DNA from: Methanosarcinales archaeon
Lineage (GTDB): Archaea; Halobacteriota; Methanosarcinia; Methanosarcinales; Methanogasteraceae
Assembly: GCA_030594905.1 (NCBI GenBank)
Contig: JAUVEF010000019.1
Span: forward strand, 1 to 11,800
Direction of reading: 5' to 3'
Length of the DNA: 11,800 nucleotides
Shown here in pieces: positions 1 through 5,841 of the stretch (position 1 is the first letter of the stretch; each line of letters begins with the position of its first letter). The notes below the pieces were generated by a model. It was not told where the DNA came from. It saw only the letters and a program-made list of their open reading frames with translations, and searched no databases. The translations under genes and the position numbers were made by a program.

Positions 1-403
1 GGCGATCAGATGTTATGATAAAGCATTGGAGATAAATCAAGAGGATACCTATGCGTGGAACAACAAAGGAATCGCTTTGGATAAGTTAGAAAGATATGAT
101 GAGGCGATCAGATGTTATGATAAAGCATTGGAGATAAATCAAGAGGATACCTATGCGTGGTATTTCAAAGGAATCGCTTTGGATAAGTTGGGAAGATATG
201 ATGAGGTGATCAGATGCTATGATAAAGCATTGGAGATAAATCAAGAGGATACCTATGCGTGGAACAACAAAGGAATTGCTTTGGCTAATTTGGAAAGATA
301 TGATGAGGCGATCAGATGCTATGACAAAGTATTGGAGATCGATCCAGGATATAAACCTGCTAAAAAGAATAGGGAACTTGCAGAAGGGGGAAGAAATCAT
401 TAA
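1..403 (+). CDS. TPR-repeat protein, C-terminal part (5' end outside window)
   Basis: The frame is already open at the window edge (first full codon at base 2), so only the C-terminal part is visible. It is built of 34-residue tetratricopeptide repeats with the typical pattern of A-W-x-N-K-G-x-A-L, then Y-D-E-A-I, then Y-D-K-A-L-E. Three full units and a fourth partial unit are seen, followed by a short basic tail (residues KPAKKNREL) and a TAA stop. TPRs form helical hairpins that act as protein-binding scaffolds; no catalytic domain is visible. The units are nearly identical at DNA level, which points to recent tandem expansion. The gene is clearly richer in A+T than the dCMP deaminase gene after it, which may indicate a different origin. 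Specific partners cannot be inferred. Confidence 0.88.
   Translation, partial: AIRCYDKALEINQEDTYAWNNKGIALDKLERYDEAIRCYDKALEINQEDTYAWYFKGIALDKLGRYDEVIRCYDKALEINQEDTYAWNNKGIALANLERYDEAIRCYDKVLEIDPGYKPAKKNRELAEGGRNH
2..352 (+). repeat. 102-bp tandem direct repeats encoding TPR units
   Basis: Units begin at 2, 104, 206 and 308. Each starts with GYGATCAGATGYTATGA and has a 102-base period. The first three differ at only a few positions (for example AACAAC versus TATTTC after the GCGTGG codons). The fourth unit diverges after about 35 bases. The array probably continues upstream of the window. Confidence 0.9.
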
Positions 404-505
404 AATTGTTTATAATGGAATCACCTTATCAAGTACATAAAAATATTCTGCATTTATGCAAACTCAAAGAGACTATTAGGTCAATGCACGTTATTCACCC
501 ACACT

Positions 506-952
506 ATGAGACCCACCCTTGACGAATACTTCATGAATATCGCAGAAGTCGTTGCGACCAGAGCGACCTGCCTGCGAAACTGCGTAGGCGCGGTGATCGT
601 GCGTGACAAGCGTATTATAGCAACAGGCTACAACGGCGCACCCCGGAACCTTGCGCACTGTCTCGATATTGGCTGCATAAGGGATCAGGAGAATATCGAG
701 TCAGGAACGATGCACGAGGTCTGCCGGGCGGTTCATGCCGAGCAGAACGCGATCATCCAGGCTGCGCTGCACGGCGTGAGCACCAGGGGGACAACGATCT
801 ACTGCACCCACCAGCCGTGCGTGCTCTGTGCAAAGATGATCATCAACGCAAACATCATCCGTGTGGTTTTTACGCATGCATACCCGGACTCTCGTGCGCT
901 TGAGTTCTTTGAAGAGGCAGGGGTCAAGGTTTTGCGGATGGATCGGGATTAG
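506..952 (+). CDS. dCMP deaminase (zinc-dependent deoxycytidylate deaminase)
   Basis: A 148-residue cytidine/deoxycytidylate deaminase family protein that should convert dCMP to dUMP plus ammonia, feeding thymidylate synthesis. The zinc site is visible as H-A-E at residues 77-79 (His ligand and catalytic Glu) and P-C-V-L-C at 104-108 (two Cys ligands). The G-Y-N-G-A-P-R segment at 41-47 and the Cys/His-rich insert at about 51-73 are typical of dCMP deaminases rather than of free cytidine deaminases or tRNA deaminases. The length fits the family. The ATG at 506 gives the conserved N-terminus (R-P-T-L-D-E-Y-F-M). No good Shine-Dalgarno sequence precedes it, so a leaderless or short-leader message is possible. 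Alternative: ComEB-type naming for the same activity. Confidence 0.93.
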   Translation: MRPTLDEYFMNIAEVVATRATCLRNCVGAVIVRDKRIIATGYNGAPRNLAHCLDIGCIRDQENIESGTMHEVCRAVHAEQNAIIQAALHGVSTRGTTIYCTHQPCVLCAKMIINANIIRVVFTHAYPDSRALEFFEEAGVKVLRMDRD

Positions 953-1109
953 GGGCAAAGACGCGGACTTCCGCGGACCGGAGCTTGAGTACCCCGTACC
1001 GCCTAAGGGTAATATACTAAACTGCATCCGTTTTTGTAATTCCCAGCGATGTATAAATAGTCTAATAGGTTTGGAGGTAACATCGGTGAATATATATGCA
1101 GGTCTTAAA

Positions 1110-1162
1110 CACGAATGACGCGAATATGGTAGCCATTGCCATACAGATTCGTGTAATTCGTG
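1110..1162. repeat. Imperfect inverted repeat (CACGAAT-type hairpin)
   Basis: The left arm at 1110-1129 reads CACGAATGACGCGAATATGG. The right arm at 1139-1162, read in reverse complement, is CACGAAT-TACACGAAT-CTGT-ATGG. The arms pair over about 20 positions with one mismatch, one G-T wobble and a 4-nt bulge, leaving a 9-nt loop. Each arm holds two CGAAT motifs. This looks like a dispersed non-coding element rather than a terminator, because no T-run follows. Confidence 0.65.
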
Positions 1163-1245
1163 ATGAAATCATTCTGTATTGAAAATATCCTCCTCTGAAA
1201 TGGGGTTTGAAATGCGAAAGTTTCAAATTACACTTGCGGGGGTAT

Positions 1246-1284
1246 AAAAAAAAGAATTCGGGCTGCCAAATTGTATGGCAACCC
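1246..1284 (-). terminator. Hairpin plus U-run terminator of the lipoprotein gene
   Basis: GGGCTGCCA (1260-1268) pairs with TGGCAACCC (1276-1284) with one mismatch and a 7-nt loop. On the minus strand the stem is followed, after a few bases, by eight T residues (the A-run at 1246-1253). It lies 35 bases past the stop of the minus-strand lipoprotein gene. Stem plus U-tract is the expected form; in archaea the U-tract alone can be enough. Confidence 0.65.
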
Positions 1285-1318
1285 ACTTTTCCACCACATG
1301 CGGAATCGTTGTCGCTAA

Positions 1319-2158
1319 TCACTCGGGAAATGATGGTATCGGGGGCACTCCAGGGGGTAGCTCGCCATCGCCAATCTCACCAAGCGCGGCGATATCCAGT
1401 ATCTCAGTGTTCTCCGGAACGTCAAACGTGCCGTCAGGAATGTTTTCGTTCACCTCAAACGCGGTGACTTCATAGCGCATGCCTTCGGTTTCGCCATCGT
1501 GCGACCATTTCCAGTCAATCAGCAGCGCAAACCCGGTCTCCTTGTCCACGATGAGGTCGGCTTTTTCCGGAGAGAGATCTTCGTTTCCGAGTGCATGTTG
1601 GAGCTGCCACAATTTACCATAATCCAGTTTGATCGCTTTGCGACCCAGGTACGCGGCATCTTGGTCTACAATCCATGTATCATCCCACGCGGAATCGTCG
1701 CCGTAATAGCCATAACCCCCGAACGGGTTCATGAAACCGATGTTGTCATTGGAGCTTTCCATGGACTTGACTGCGATGCCATCATCTCCAATCATGTATA
1801 ACCCGTCTGCGTTTTGCAAAATGATAATATCCGAATCAAGCGCCTGATTATCGCTCACCACGAGTTTGAATAGCCAAAGGTCTCCTGATTTCTTGCGCCA
1901 TTCCTCGATCAAGACATCATCATTATCAGCGCCAAATGCCGTTGCCTTATAATGCATCGAGTCTACATCGATCAGATCGAGATAGTGTGCGGCAGTATCC
2001 GCTGTGTCAACGGCGCTGCCCGGTTCATCCGCATGATCTCCAGCAGACACACTATTGGAAGCTTCAGTGGAATCTCCGGAATTGGAATCCACGCAACCGC
2101 TAAATGCTATTGCAATCGCAAGGACAAGTACGAGTGTTATCGTTTTTATGTGTTTCAT
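1319..2158 (-). CDS. Exported lipoprotein with a LolA-like/sorting-type domain
   Basis: A 279-residue protein with a lipoprotein signal peptide: basic M-K-H-I-K, a hydrophobic stretch at residues 6-19, then a lipobox A-F-S-G-C with the acylatable Cys at 22. A Ser/Asp/Ala-rich linker (about 23-58) follows, typical of archaeal surface lipoproteins. The rest alternates short strands and acidic turns, with W-R-K-K-S-G-D-L-W near 88-96 and L-I-V-D-K-E-T-G-F-A-L-L near 205-216. That pattern resembles LolA/LolB-like half-barrel proteins (membrane-anchored lipid or signal binding), an inference from pattern only. The C-terminus is Pro-rich. The ATG at 2158 is supported by an AAGGGGT ribosome-binding site about 5 bases upstream. 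It is likely monocistronic, ending at the hairpin at 1246-1284. Confidence 0.82.
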   Translation of the reverse strand: MKHIKTITLVLVLAIAIAFSGCVDSNSGDSTEASNSVSAGDHADEPGSAVDTADTAAHYLDLIDVDSMHYKATAFGADNDDVLIEEWRKKSGDLWLFKLVVSDNQALDSDIIILQNADGLYMIGDDGIAVKSMESSNDNIGFMNPFGGYGYYGDDSAWDDTWIVDQDAAYLGRKAIKLDYGKLWQLQHALGNEDLSPEKADLIVDKETGFALLIDWKWSHDGETEGMRYEVTAFEVNENIPDGTFDVPENTEILDIAALGEIGDGELPPGVPPIPSFPE

Positions 2159-2180
2159 ATTATACCCCTTTTATGTCTCC

Positions 2181-2232
2181 CGGCATGTCTTTTCGTGCCG
2201 TGTTTGGTCTGATTGAGTGGTCTGATCCACTC
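2181..2232. repeat. Two small hairpins and a short direct repeat upstream of the lipoprotein gene
   Basis: CGGCA (2181-2185) pairs with TGCCG (2196-2200), and GAGTGG (2215-2220) pairs with CCACTC (2227-2232). TGGTCTGA occurs twice (2205-2212 and 2218-2225), 13 bases apart. The segment lies between the membrane-protein stop (2294) and the lipoprotein start (2158). It could be an operator, part of the leader, or the end structure of the upstream operon. No T-run follows either stem on the minus strand. Confidence 0.4.
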
Positions 2233-2293
2233 TTCGCAACACCACCCGCGTCATGCCATGGTCTTGCAACCAGCACCGCCCCCAATGGTTCCT

Positions 2294-2509
2294 TCAATCC
2301 TTATTCTTAACGCTGATAAAGTACACAACCCCACACCAAGGCACGCCCACGATGAGCAGCTTCGTCCACATAGACTTCGCATTCGCCATTTCGGTGTGGA
2401 ATTTGTCGTTCGGGCGTTTCAGGCAGTCTATCAGCATAACCGCCCAGAACGCAAATACCAGTGTGACTACCGCCACGATGCCGTACACACCAGCGGTAAT
2501 CTCGCTCAC
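2294..2509 (-). CDS. Small two-helix membrane protein, PLDc_N-like
   Basis: A 71-residue protein with two predicted transmembrane helices (about residues 6-27 and 49-66) separated by a charged loop. The pattern W-x-x-x-L-I-D-C-L-K-R in the first half and W-x-K-L-L-I-V-G-V-P-W-C-G-V-V-Y-F in the second matches the small domain found at the N-terminus of cardiolipin-synthase-like phospholipase D enzymes (PLDc_N), here stand-alone. I choose the GTG at 2509 because it forms a GTGA overlap with the TGA of the upstream winged-helix gene and follows a GGATGTGG ribosome-binding site. A GTG at 2536 would add nine residues but has no such site. Function unknown; probably translationally coupled to the upstream gene. 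Confidence 0.65.
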   Translation of the reverse strand: MSEITAGVYGIVAVVTLVFAFWAVMLIDCLKRPNDKFHTEMANAKSMWTKLLIVGVPWCGVVYFISVKNKD

Positions 2510-2850
2510 GATTCCACATCCAGCGCCCGGATCCACCTATTAAGCGAGGTGCATCTAGTGGGGGTGCAATCGTCGATACAACCAGCACATGGGTCAAAGG
2601 TATTCCCTGCAGTCATCAGTTCATATTTATTGACGCCGCCACCAACCTCGCCACAGTAGTTGATTTTGTAGGTCCGCACGCCACCGGTCACCACAGACTC
2701 GCGTCCTACCAGACCTTCGTCCAGCAGCTTGCGGATGGCACGCGAGCACTGCCTGCTGTTGATGCCCAATTCCTTCCATATCCGGCTCTGAAAAACGCCA
2801 TCTGTGTTTCGGCGTATCAGATCCAGTGCCTGTTCCTCGATCGCCTCCAT
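2506..2850 (-). CDS. Winged-helix protein with C-terminal four-cysteine cluster
   Basis: The 114-residue protein has a winged-helix fold at residues 1-65: a helix (E-E-Q-A-L-D-L-I), a W-K-E-L-G-I turn, a recognition helix (S-R-Q-C-S-R-A-I-R-K-L-L), and a wing ending R-T-Y-K-I. The C-terminus carries Cys 88, 91, 95 and 100 in the form C-x2-C-x3-C-x4-C, followed by L-x2-W-I. This resembles the iron-sulfur tail after the winged helix in RPC39/TFE-beta proteins, where four Cys and a nearby Trp occur. A transcription role with an Fe-S or zinc site is therefore inferred. Automated annotation might call it MarR- or Lrp-like. AGGAGG lies 10 bases before the ATG. It follows the LSm gene by 14 bases. 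Confidence 0.75.
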   Translation of the reverse strand: MEAIEEQALDLIRRNTDGVFQSRIWKELGINSRQCSRAIRKLLDEGLVGRESVVTGGVRTYKINYCGEVGGGVNKYELMTAGNTFDPCAGCIDDCTPTRCTSLNRWIRALDVES

Positions 2851-2864
2851 CTGCCGTTTGCCTC

Positions 2865-3086
2865 CTATTCAACCGGAATGATCAGAATGATGTTGTTGCC
2901 GCGAAGAACGACCTGCCCCAGTGAACGCATCTGTTCCCCGTCAACGATTTCTACGGTATCAAGCAGATGCAGGTTCAGATAGTCATCCACGCTCTCAAGC
3001 ATACCTTCGAGCAGCTGCTCGTCGCCCTTCATCTCGACCTGTACCCTTGAGCCGATCATTGATTGGACTTTCTTTGTTGGAAACAT
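2865..3086 (-). CDS. Archaeal LSm (Sm-like) RNA-binding protein
   Basis: The 73-residue protein is a single LSm domain. Sm1 spans about residues 11-43 (I-G-S-R-V-Q-V-E-M-K-G, then G-M-L-E-S-V-D-D-Y-L-N-L-H-L). Sm2 is at 57-70 (L-G-Q-V-V-L-R-G-N-N-I-I-L-I), with the R-G-x-x-I signature. Archaeal LSm proteins form hexameric or heptameric rings that bind U-rich RNA. The ATG at 3086 has an AAGGAG site 5 bases upstream. The gene starts 34 bases after mch and ends 14 bases before the winged-helix gene, so the set is probably co-transcribed. A GATTATAAATAATT segment (3101-3114) could be a TATA box, but it would place the start site too near the ATG to keep the ribosome-binding site. Confidence 0.92.
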   Translation of the reverse strand: MFPTKKVQSMIGSRVQVEMKGDEQLLEGMLESVDDYLNLHLLDTVEIVDGEQMRSLGQVVLRGNNIILIIPVE

Positions 3087-3120
3087 AATAACTCCTTAAT
3101 AATTATTTATAATCACTTAA

Positions 3121-4071
3121 TTATATCCCACGGATCCCATAAGATTCGAGGGTCACTTCCTCGTTCAAATAGCCCGTGTGGTAGGTCTTTCCGGCATCAA
3201 GGTCACTTACCGTGATCTCGGCTGGCGCAAAGATAGCTGTATCGATGTTGCAAAAGTCATATCCCGCAGCCTCAAACGTCTTGTAAAACGGCTTGCCATA
3301 GTTCTCTGCGACTTTGGAAGGTACCTGTTTGAATATTTCCTCGTCAAAGCCCCTGGTGGTGAGCACCACCGATCCGTAGTATATGATGCTGTCGTTTGTT
3401 GAGCCTATTGCACGCATCTCATCGAGCATCACCGGAGCAATCGGCGCAGTCCCTGTGGCATGTTGAATATTCCTTGTATCAAACCCAAGTTCGTGCAACC
3501 TGCGAATCCCGGTCTCGATCACCCGCCCTGCTACCTGAACCGAGCCAACAAGGCATGTGGTCGGCGCAACCAGCGCAACAACCTCATCAACATCAACCTT
3601 GCACTCGTCTGCGATGAACTGCATAACCTCTTCATCAGGGAGTTTGTCTGACTCCAGTGCGATGACCGCGCACTCGGCATCGTCGTGATACGCTATCCGG
3701 TCAAACATCTCGGTCGGTTTCCGCGCAAGTGCACGCGCAGGTCCCGAACCCATCGCAACATATTCTCCGACACCGATCTGCCAGCCTGCAGTCTGTGCAC
3801 CGAGACACGCTATGGATGAATGGTCGGTAGCGACATCGACGAACGCAAGAGGCAGATTGCCAATCCGGCGCACACCAAGCGACGCAGTTCCAAGACCGCC
3901 CATACATGCCTCGATGAATCGTAAACCAGCTTCGTAGCTTCCCGAAACTTCGATTCCACAGTCAACGACCGTTGACCCGTTGTCGAGCGTATGCACCTTG
4001 ATCTTTAACTCTTCGCTCCAGCAGATCATCTCATCCACAACATCAACCGCAGCCTCATTCACCGATAACAT
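3121..4071 (-). CDS. mch: N5,N10-methenyltetrahydromethanopterin cyclohydrolase
   Basis: Mch reversibly hydrolyses methenyl-H4MPT to formyl-H4MPT in the cytoplasmic C1 pathway of methanogens and methane or alkane oxidisers. The 316-residue product shows family landmarks: N-terminal M-L-S-V-N-E, V-V-D-C-G-I-E-V-S-G-S-Y-E-A-G, the strongly conserved A-M-G-S-G-P-A-R-A-L, D-D-A-E-C-A-V-I-A-L-E, L-P-D-E-E-V-M, S-T-N-D-S-I-I-Y-Y-G-S-V, and Y-G-K-P-F-Y near the end. I choose the ATG at 4071 because the family begins M-L-S-V-N-E and because the in-frame GTG three codons earlier is part of GTGATC, which matches the anti-Shine-Dalgarno end of archaeal 16S rRNA. A TATA-like element sits at 4104-4111. 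It leads an apparent operon with LSm and two small genes. It is intact with no odd features. Confidence 0.97.
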   Translation of the reverse strand: MLSVNEAAVDVVDEMICWSEELKIKVHTLDNGSTVVDCGIEVSGSYEAGLRFIEACMGGLGTASLGVRRIGNLPLAFVDVATDHSSIACLGAQTAGWQIGVGEYVAMGSGPARALARKPTEMFDRIAYHDDAECAVIALESDKLPDEEVMQFIADECKVDVDEVVALVAPTTCLVGSVQVAGRVIETGIRRLHELGFDTRNIQHATGTAPIAPVMLDEMRAIGSTNDSIIYYGSVVLTTRGFDEEIFKQVPSKVAENYGKPFYKTFEAAGYDFCNIDTAIFAPAEITVSDLDAGKTYHTGYLNEEVTLESYGIRGI

Positions 4072-4103
4072 GTCGATCACTCATGCGATATTACATTGTA
4101 CCC

Positions 4104-4111
4104 GCATATAA
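4104..4111 (-). promoter_or_regulatory. TATA-like promoter element for mch
   Basis: The minus strand reads TTATATGC in the gap between tRNA-Gln and mch. Its centre is about 36 bases before the chosen mch ATG, which would give a leader of roughly 10 bases. Mch could therefore be transcribed on its own as well as by read-through from the tRNA. Confidence 0.4.
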
Positions 4112-4123
4112 TCATATCGCTGA

Positions 4124-4196
4124 TAGCCCCACGCGGATTCGAACCGCGGTCACAGGCTCCAAGGGCCCGCAGGATTGGCCACTACCCTATGGGGCT
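4124..4196 (-). tRNA. tRNA-Gln (anticodon TTG), with C at position 33
   Basis: A 73-nt cloverleaf on the minus strand. The acceptor AGCCCCA pairs with TGGGGCT, with discriminator A. TA at positions 8-9 is followed by a short D stem and a D loop with the AGTGG element. The anticodon stem CGGGC/GCCTG has one G-T pair, the variable loop is 4 nt, and the T arm CGCGG-TTCGAAT-CCGCG is perfect. No CCA is encoded. The seven-base anticodon loop reads CCTTGGA, giving anticodon TTG (Gln) and a C at position 33, where U is almost universal. Shifting the loop by one to read TGG (Pro) breaks the anticodon stem, so Gln is preferred. The gene lies 52 bases upstream of mch on the same strand. Confidence 0.88.
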
Positions 4197-4210
4197 ACGT
4201 GCGGATATGG

Positions 4211-4250
4211 TAATATGCTAATGTGGTAATGTACTAATGTACTAATAGGT
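4211..4250. repeat. 8-bp tandem repeat (TAATGTAC-type), five units
   Basis: Five consecutive octamers start with TAAT: TAATATGC, TAATGTGG, TAATGTAC, TAATGTAC, TAATAGGT. The two central copies are identical. The array lies directly upstream of the tRNA-Gln gene (minus strand), within its likely promoter zone. A further TATA-like CTTATATCGC (minus strand, about 4254-4263) lies just beyond. Confidence 0.7.
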
Positions 4251-4319
4251 TGTGCGATATAAGAATAAATAACTATAGTCGAACGCGGGGGTTGTTGCGA
4301 TCAGTAACCTGATCCTTCT

Positions 4320-4876
4320 ATGCGCATGATTGGGCTTGTGGTTCTCATCGGCTATCTTGAATACCCAACCGGCAAAATGCACTCTTGTCTGCTACGACAC
4401 AGCGGAACTGATGTTTCACATAGAAGATGATCTTGATCCTCTGGAGCAGATGATGCATCTGAGCAACTATGATGCAGACACCGGAGTAATCATCAACAAC
4501 GTGGCTTATTCCGTAAACAGGCAGGATCAACCGATCGATTCGCTGAACTGCGGTAGAAACAACATGACAGTCAGGTCAAATAACAAAACAACCGTGACCA
4601 GATCTTATGATGTGCAGTACAAGCCGGTCTGAGACGTATTACTCTGAATTCACGGCGTTTGCGGGCGTACCACAGATCACCTACAATGTGCCACTGCTCA
4701 GGTCAACGCCGGATGTGCACGAATACCCGACAATGTTCCCGGTTACCATCGTCAGGGAGGATTGCGGCGTCCTGCTGCTTCTCAAGCGATCTACCGATGG
4801 GTACCACAGAATAATATCCGGGCGGCTGCTTTCCGTATCTATTCGCACCTGCACTGCCGGGGTGATTCAGCAGTAG
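4320..4876 (+). pseudogene. Probable decayed gene for an exported protein
   Basis: No single frame spans this stretch, but protein-like pieces follow one another in three frames. The ATG at 4320 opens a signal-peptide-like start (M-R-M-I-G-L-V-V-L-I-G). The +1 frame then continues to a stop at 4632 with acidic, Asn-rich sequence of ordinary codon use (Y-D-T-A-E-L-M-F-H-I-E-D-D, later Y-D-V-Q-Y-K-P). The next frame carries on to 4876 (S-E-T-Y-Y-S-E-F-T-A-F-A-G-V-P). Two single-base frameshifts, near 4350 and near 4620, would join them into one secreted protein of about 180 residues. The family is not recognised. Alternatively the 4330-4632 part is a small stand-alone gene with a TTG start. Sequencing error is also possible. 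A GATCAG/CTGATC hairpin (4299-4314) precedes it. Confidence 0.35.
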
Positions 4877-4911
4877 CAGTCAGATAAGGAGAGTTGGTGA
4901 GGTGCTACCCT

Positions 4912-5841
4912 TTACCCTTTTCCTATAATGTTGCGCCTGATCTCCCGCACAGTCTTGTAATGCAGCGCAACGATCATGTTTGCGATCGAACCAAATATGA
5001 ACAACTGGAGTCCGGCGATGACGAGCAGCGTTGCCAGAATCGTGAGCGGGACATGCGTAATGTTGTGGAACCACTCGTTCACCACGTAGATGCCGACCCC
5101 GATGCCTGAGACCATGAACAGCATTCCGAGCATTCCAAAGTAGATCATTGGATTGTGCAGCTTTGCAAGCTTGAATATGGTCATCCCGATCCTTGCCCCG
5201 TCCATGACCGGGTTTAGCTTCGTCGCAGCACCTTTTCGTCTTGGCAAGTATGTGATCGGAACCTCAACAATCCTTAAATCCTTCTTGACGCACTCGACTG
5301 TGATCTCAGTCTCGACCTCAAAACCAGTGGCATCCAGTTCGATCCATTTATACGCATTTTTATTGAAAGCACGGTATCCTGACAGGATATCCTTTAGCGA
5401 CCCGCCATAAATAAGCCCGAACATCCGGTTAATAATTTTATTTCCGATTAAATTGAGTTTTGTAAATGCGCCTGGCGAGAAATTGGCGAGTCGATCTCCG
5501 ATGACGTGATCTGCCTGACCGGTAAGCACCGGTTTAAGCACCACATCAATCTCGCCTGGCAGGTACGTACCATCGCCATCGATCATTACCAGATATTTGT
5601 CATTGATCGTGGCAAACGCCTGCTGGACCGCCTGACCCTTGCCTTTTCCGGTCTGGACGATTATCTCTGCACCAGCGCTTGCGGCAATCTTACGGGTATC
5701 ATCAGTGCTGTGCCCATCGATCACCAGCACCCGGTAACCTGCTGACACAAAATTCTTCACGAGGTCAGAGATCGTCTCAGCCTCATTGAGCGTTGGCACA
5801 AGCACGCAGACATCGCCGCAAACCCCCCCACCATCAGTCAT
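4912..5841 (-). CDS. aglJ: AglJ-like family 2 glycosyltransferase (dolichyl-phosphate sugar transferase)
   Basis: A 309-residue GT-A enzyme that probably transfers the first sugar from a nucleotide-sugar to dolichyl phosphate on the inner membrane face, starting archaeal protein N-glycosylation. Landmarks: V-L-V-P-T-L-N-E-A-E-T-I near 13-24, V-I-D-G-H-S-T-D-D-T near 40-49, G-K-G-K-G-Q-A near 65-71, the metal-binding D-G-D at 88-90, and D-I-L-S-G-Y-R-A-F near 151-159. Two C-terminal transmembrane helices follow (about 233-255 and 264-290). The combination of this core, the two-helix tail and the H-N-P-x-x-Y-F-G junction resembles AglJ of haloarchaea and methanogens. The nucleotide-sugar is not predictable. 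Its ATG overlaps the hsp20 stop (ATGA), so it is probably translationally coupled. The alternative is a general DPM1-type transferase. Confidence 0.82.
   Translation of the reverse strand: MTDGGGVCGDVCVLVPTLNEAETISDLVKNFVSAGYRVLVIDGHSTDDTRKIAASAGAEIIVQTGKGKGQAVQQAFATINDKYLVMIDGDGTYLPGEIDVVLKPVLTGQADHVIGDRLANFSPGAFTKLNLIGNKIINRMFGLIYGGSLKDILSGYRAFNKNAYKWIELDATGFEVETEITVECVKKDLRIVEVPITYLPRRKGAATKLNPVMDGARIGMTIFKLAKLHNPMIYFGMLGMLFMVSGIGVGIYVVNEWFHNITHVPLTILATLLVIAGLQLFIFGSIANMIVALHYKTVREIRRNIIGKG

Larger units (their letters stand above)
953..1318. other. Intergenic region between dCMP deaminase and lipoprotein gene
   Basis: No convincing gene is present in these 366 bases. They hold a Shine-Dalgarno-like GGAGGT (1073-1078) leading into a 10-codon reading frame (1086-1118), a long imperfect hairpin (1110-1162), a small TTTGAAA/TTTCAAA hairpin (1206-1227), and the terminator of the lipoprotein gene (1246-1284). 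Reading frames on both strands here are short, Cys/Arg-rich and lack protein-like character. Confidence 0.6.

Noticed and set aside
2..352. Possible CRISPR or satellite array
   Set aside because: The period of 102 bases is continuous coding sequence for TPR units, with no spacers.
1062..1322. 86-residue minus-strand frame downstream of the lipoprotein gene
   Set aside because: It runs through the terminator and the hairpin element and has no protein-like composition.
2294..2536. GTG at 2536 as the start of the small membrane protein
   Set aside because: No ribosome-binding site precedes it, while the GTG at 2509 has one and forms a GTGA overlap with the upstream stop.
3121..4080. GTG at 4080 as the mch start
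   Set aside because: This GTG is part of the GTGATC ribosome-binding match, and the family starts at M-L-S-V-N-E, i.e. the ATG at 4071.
4124..4196. Reading the tRNA as tRNA-Pro(TGG), giving a normal U33
   Set aside because: Shifting the loop by one base destroys the anticodon stem, while the Gln reading has five pairs.
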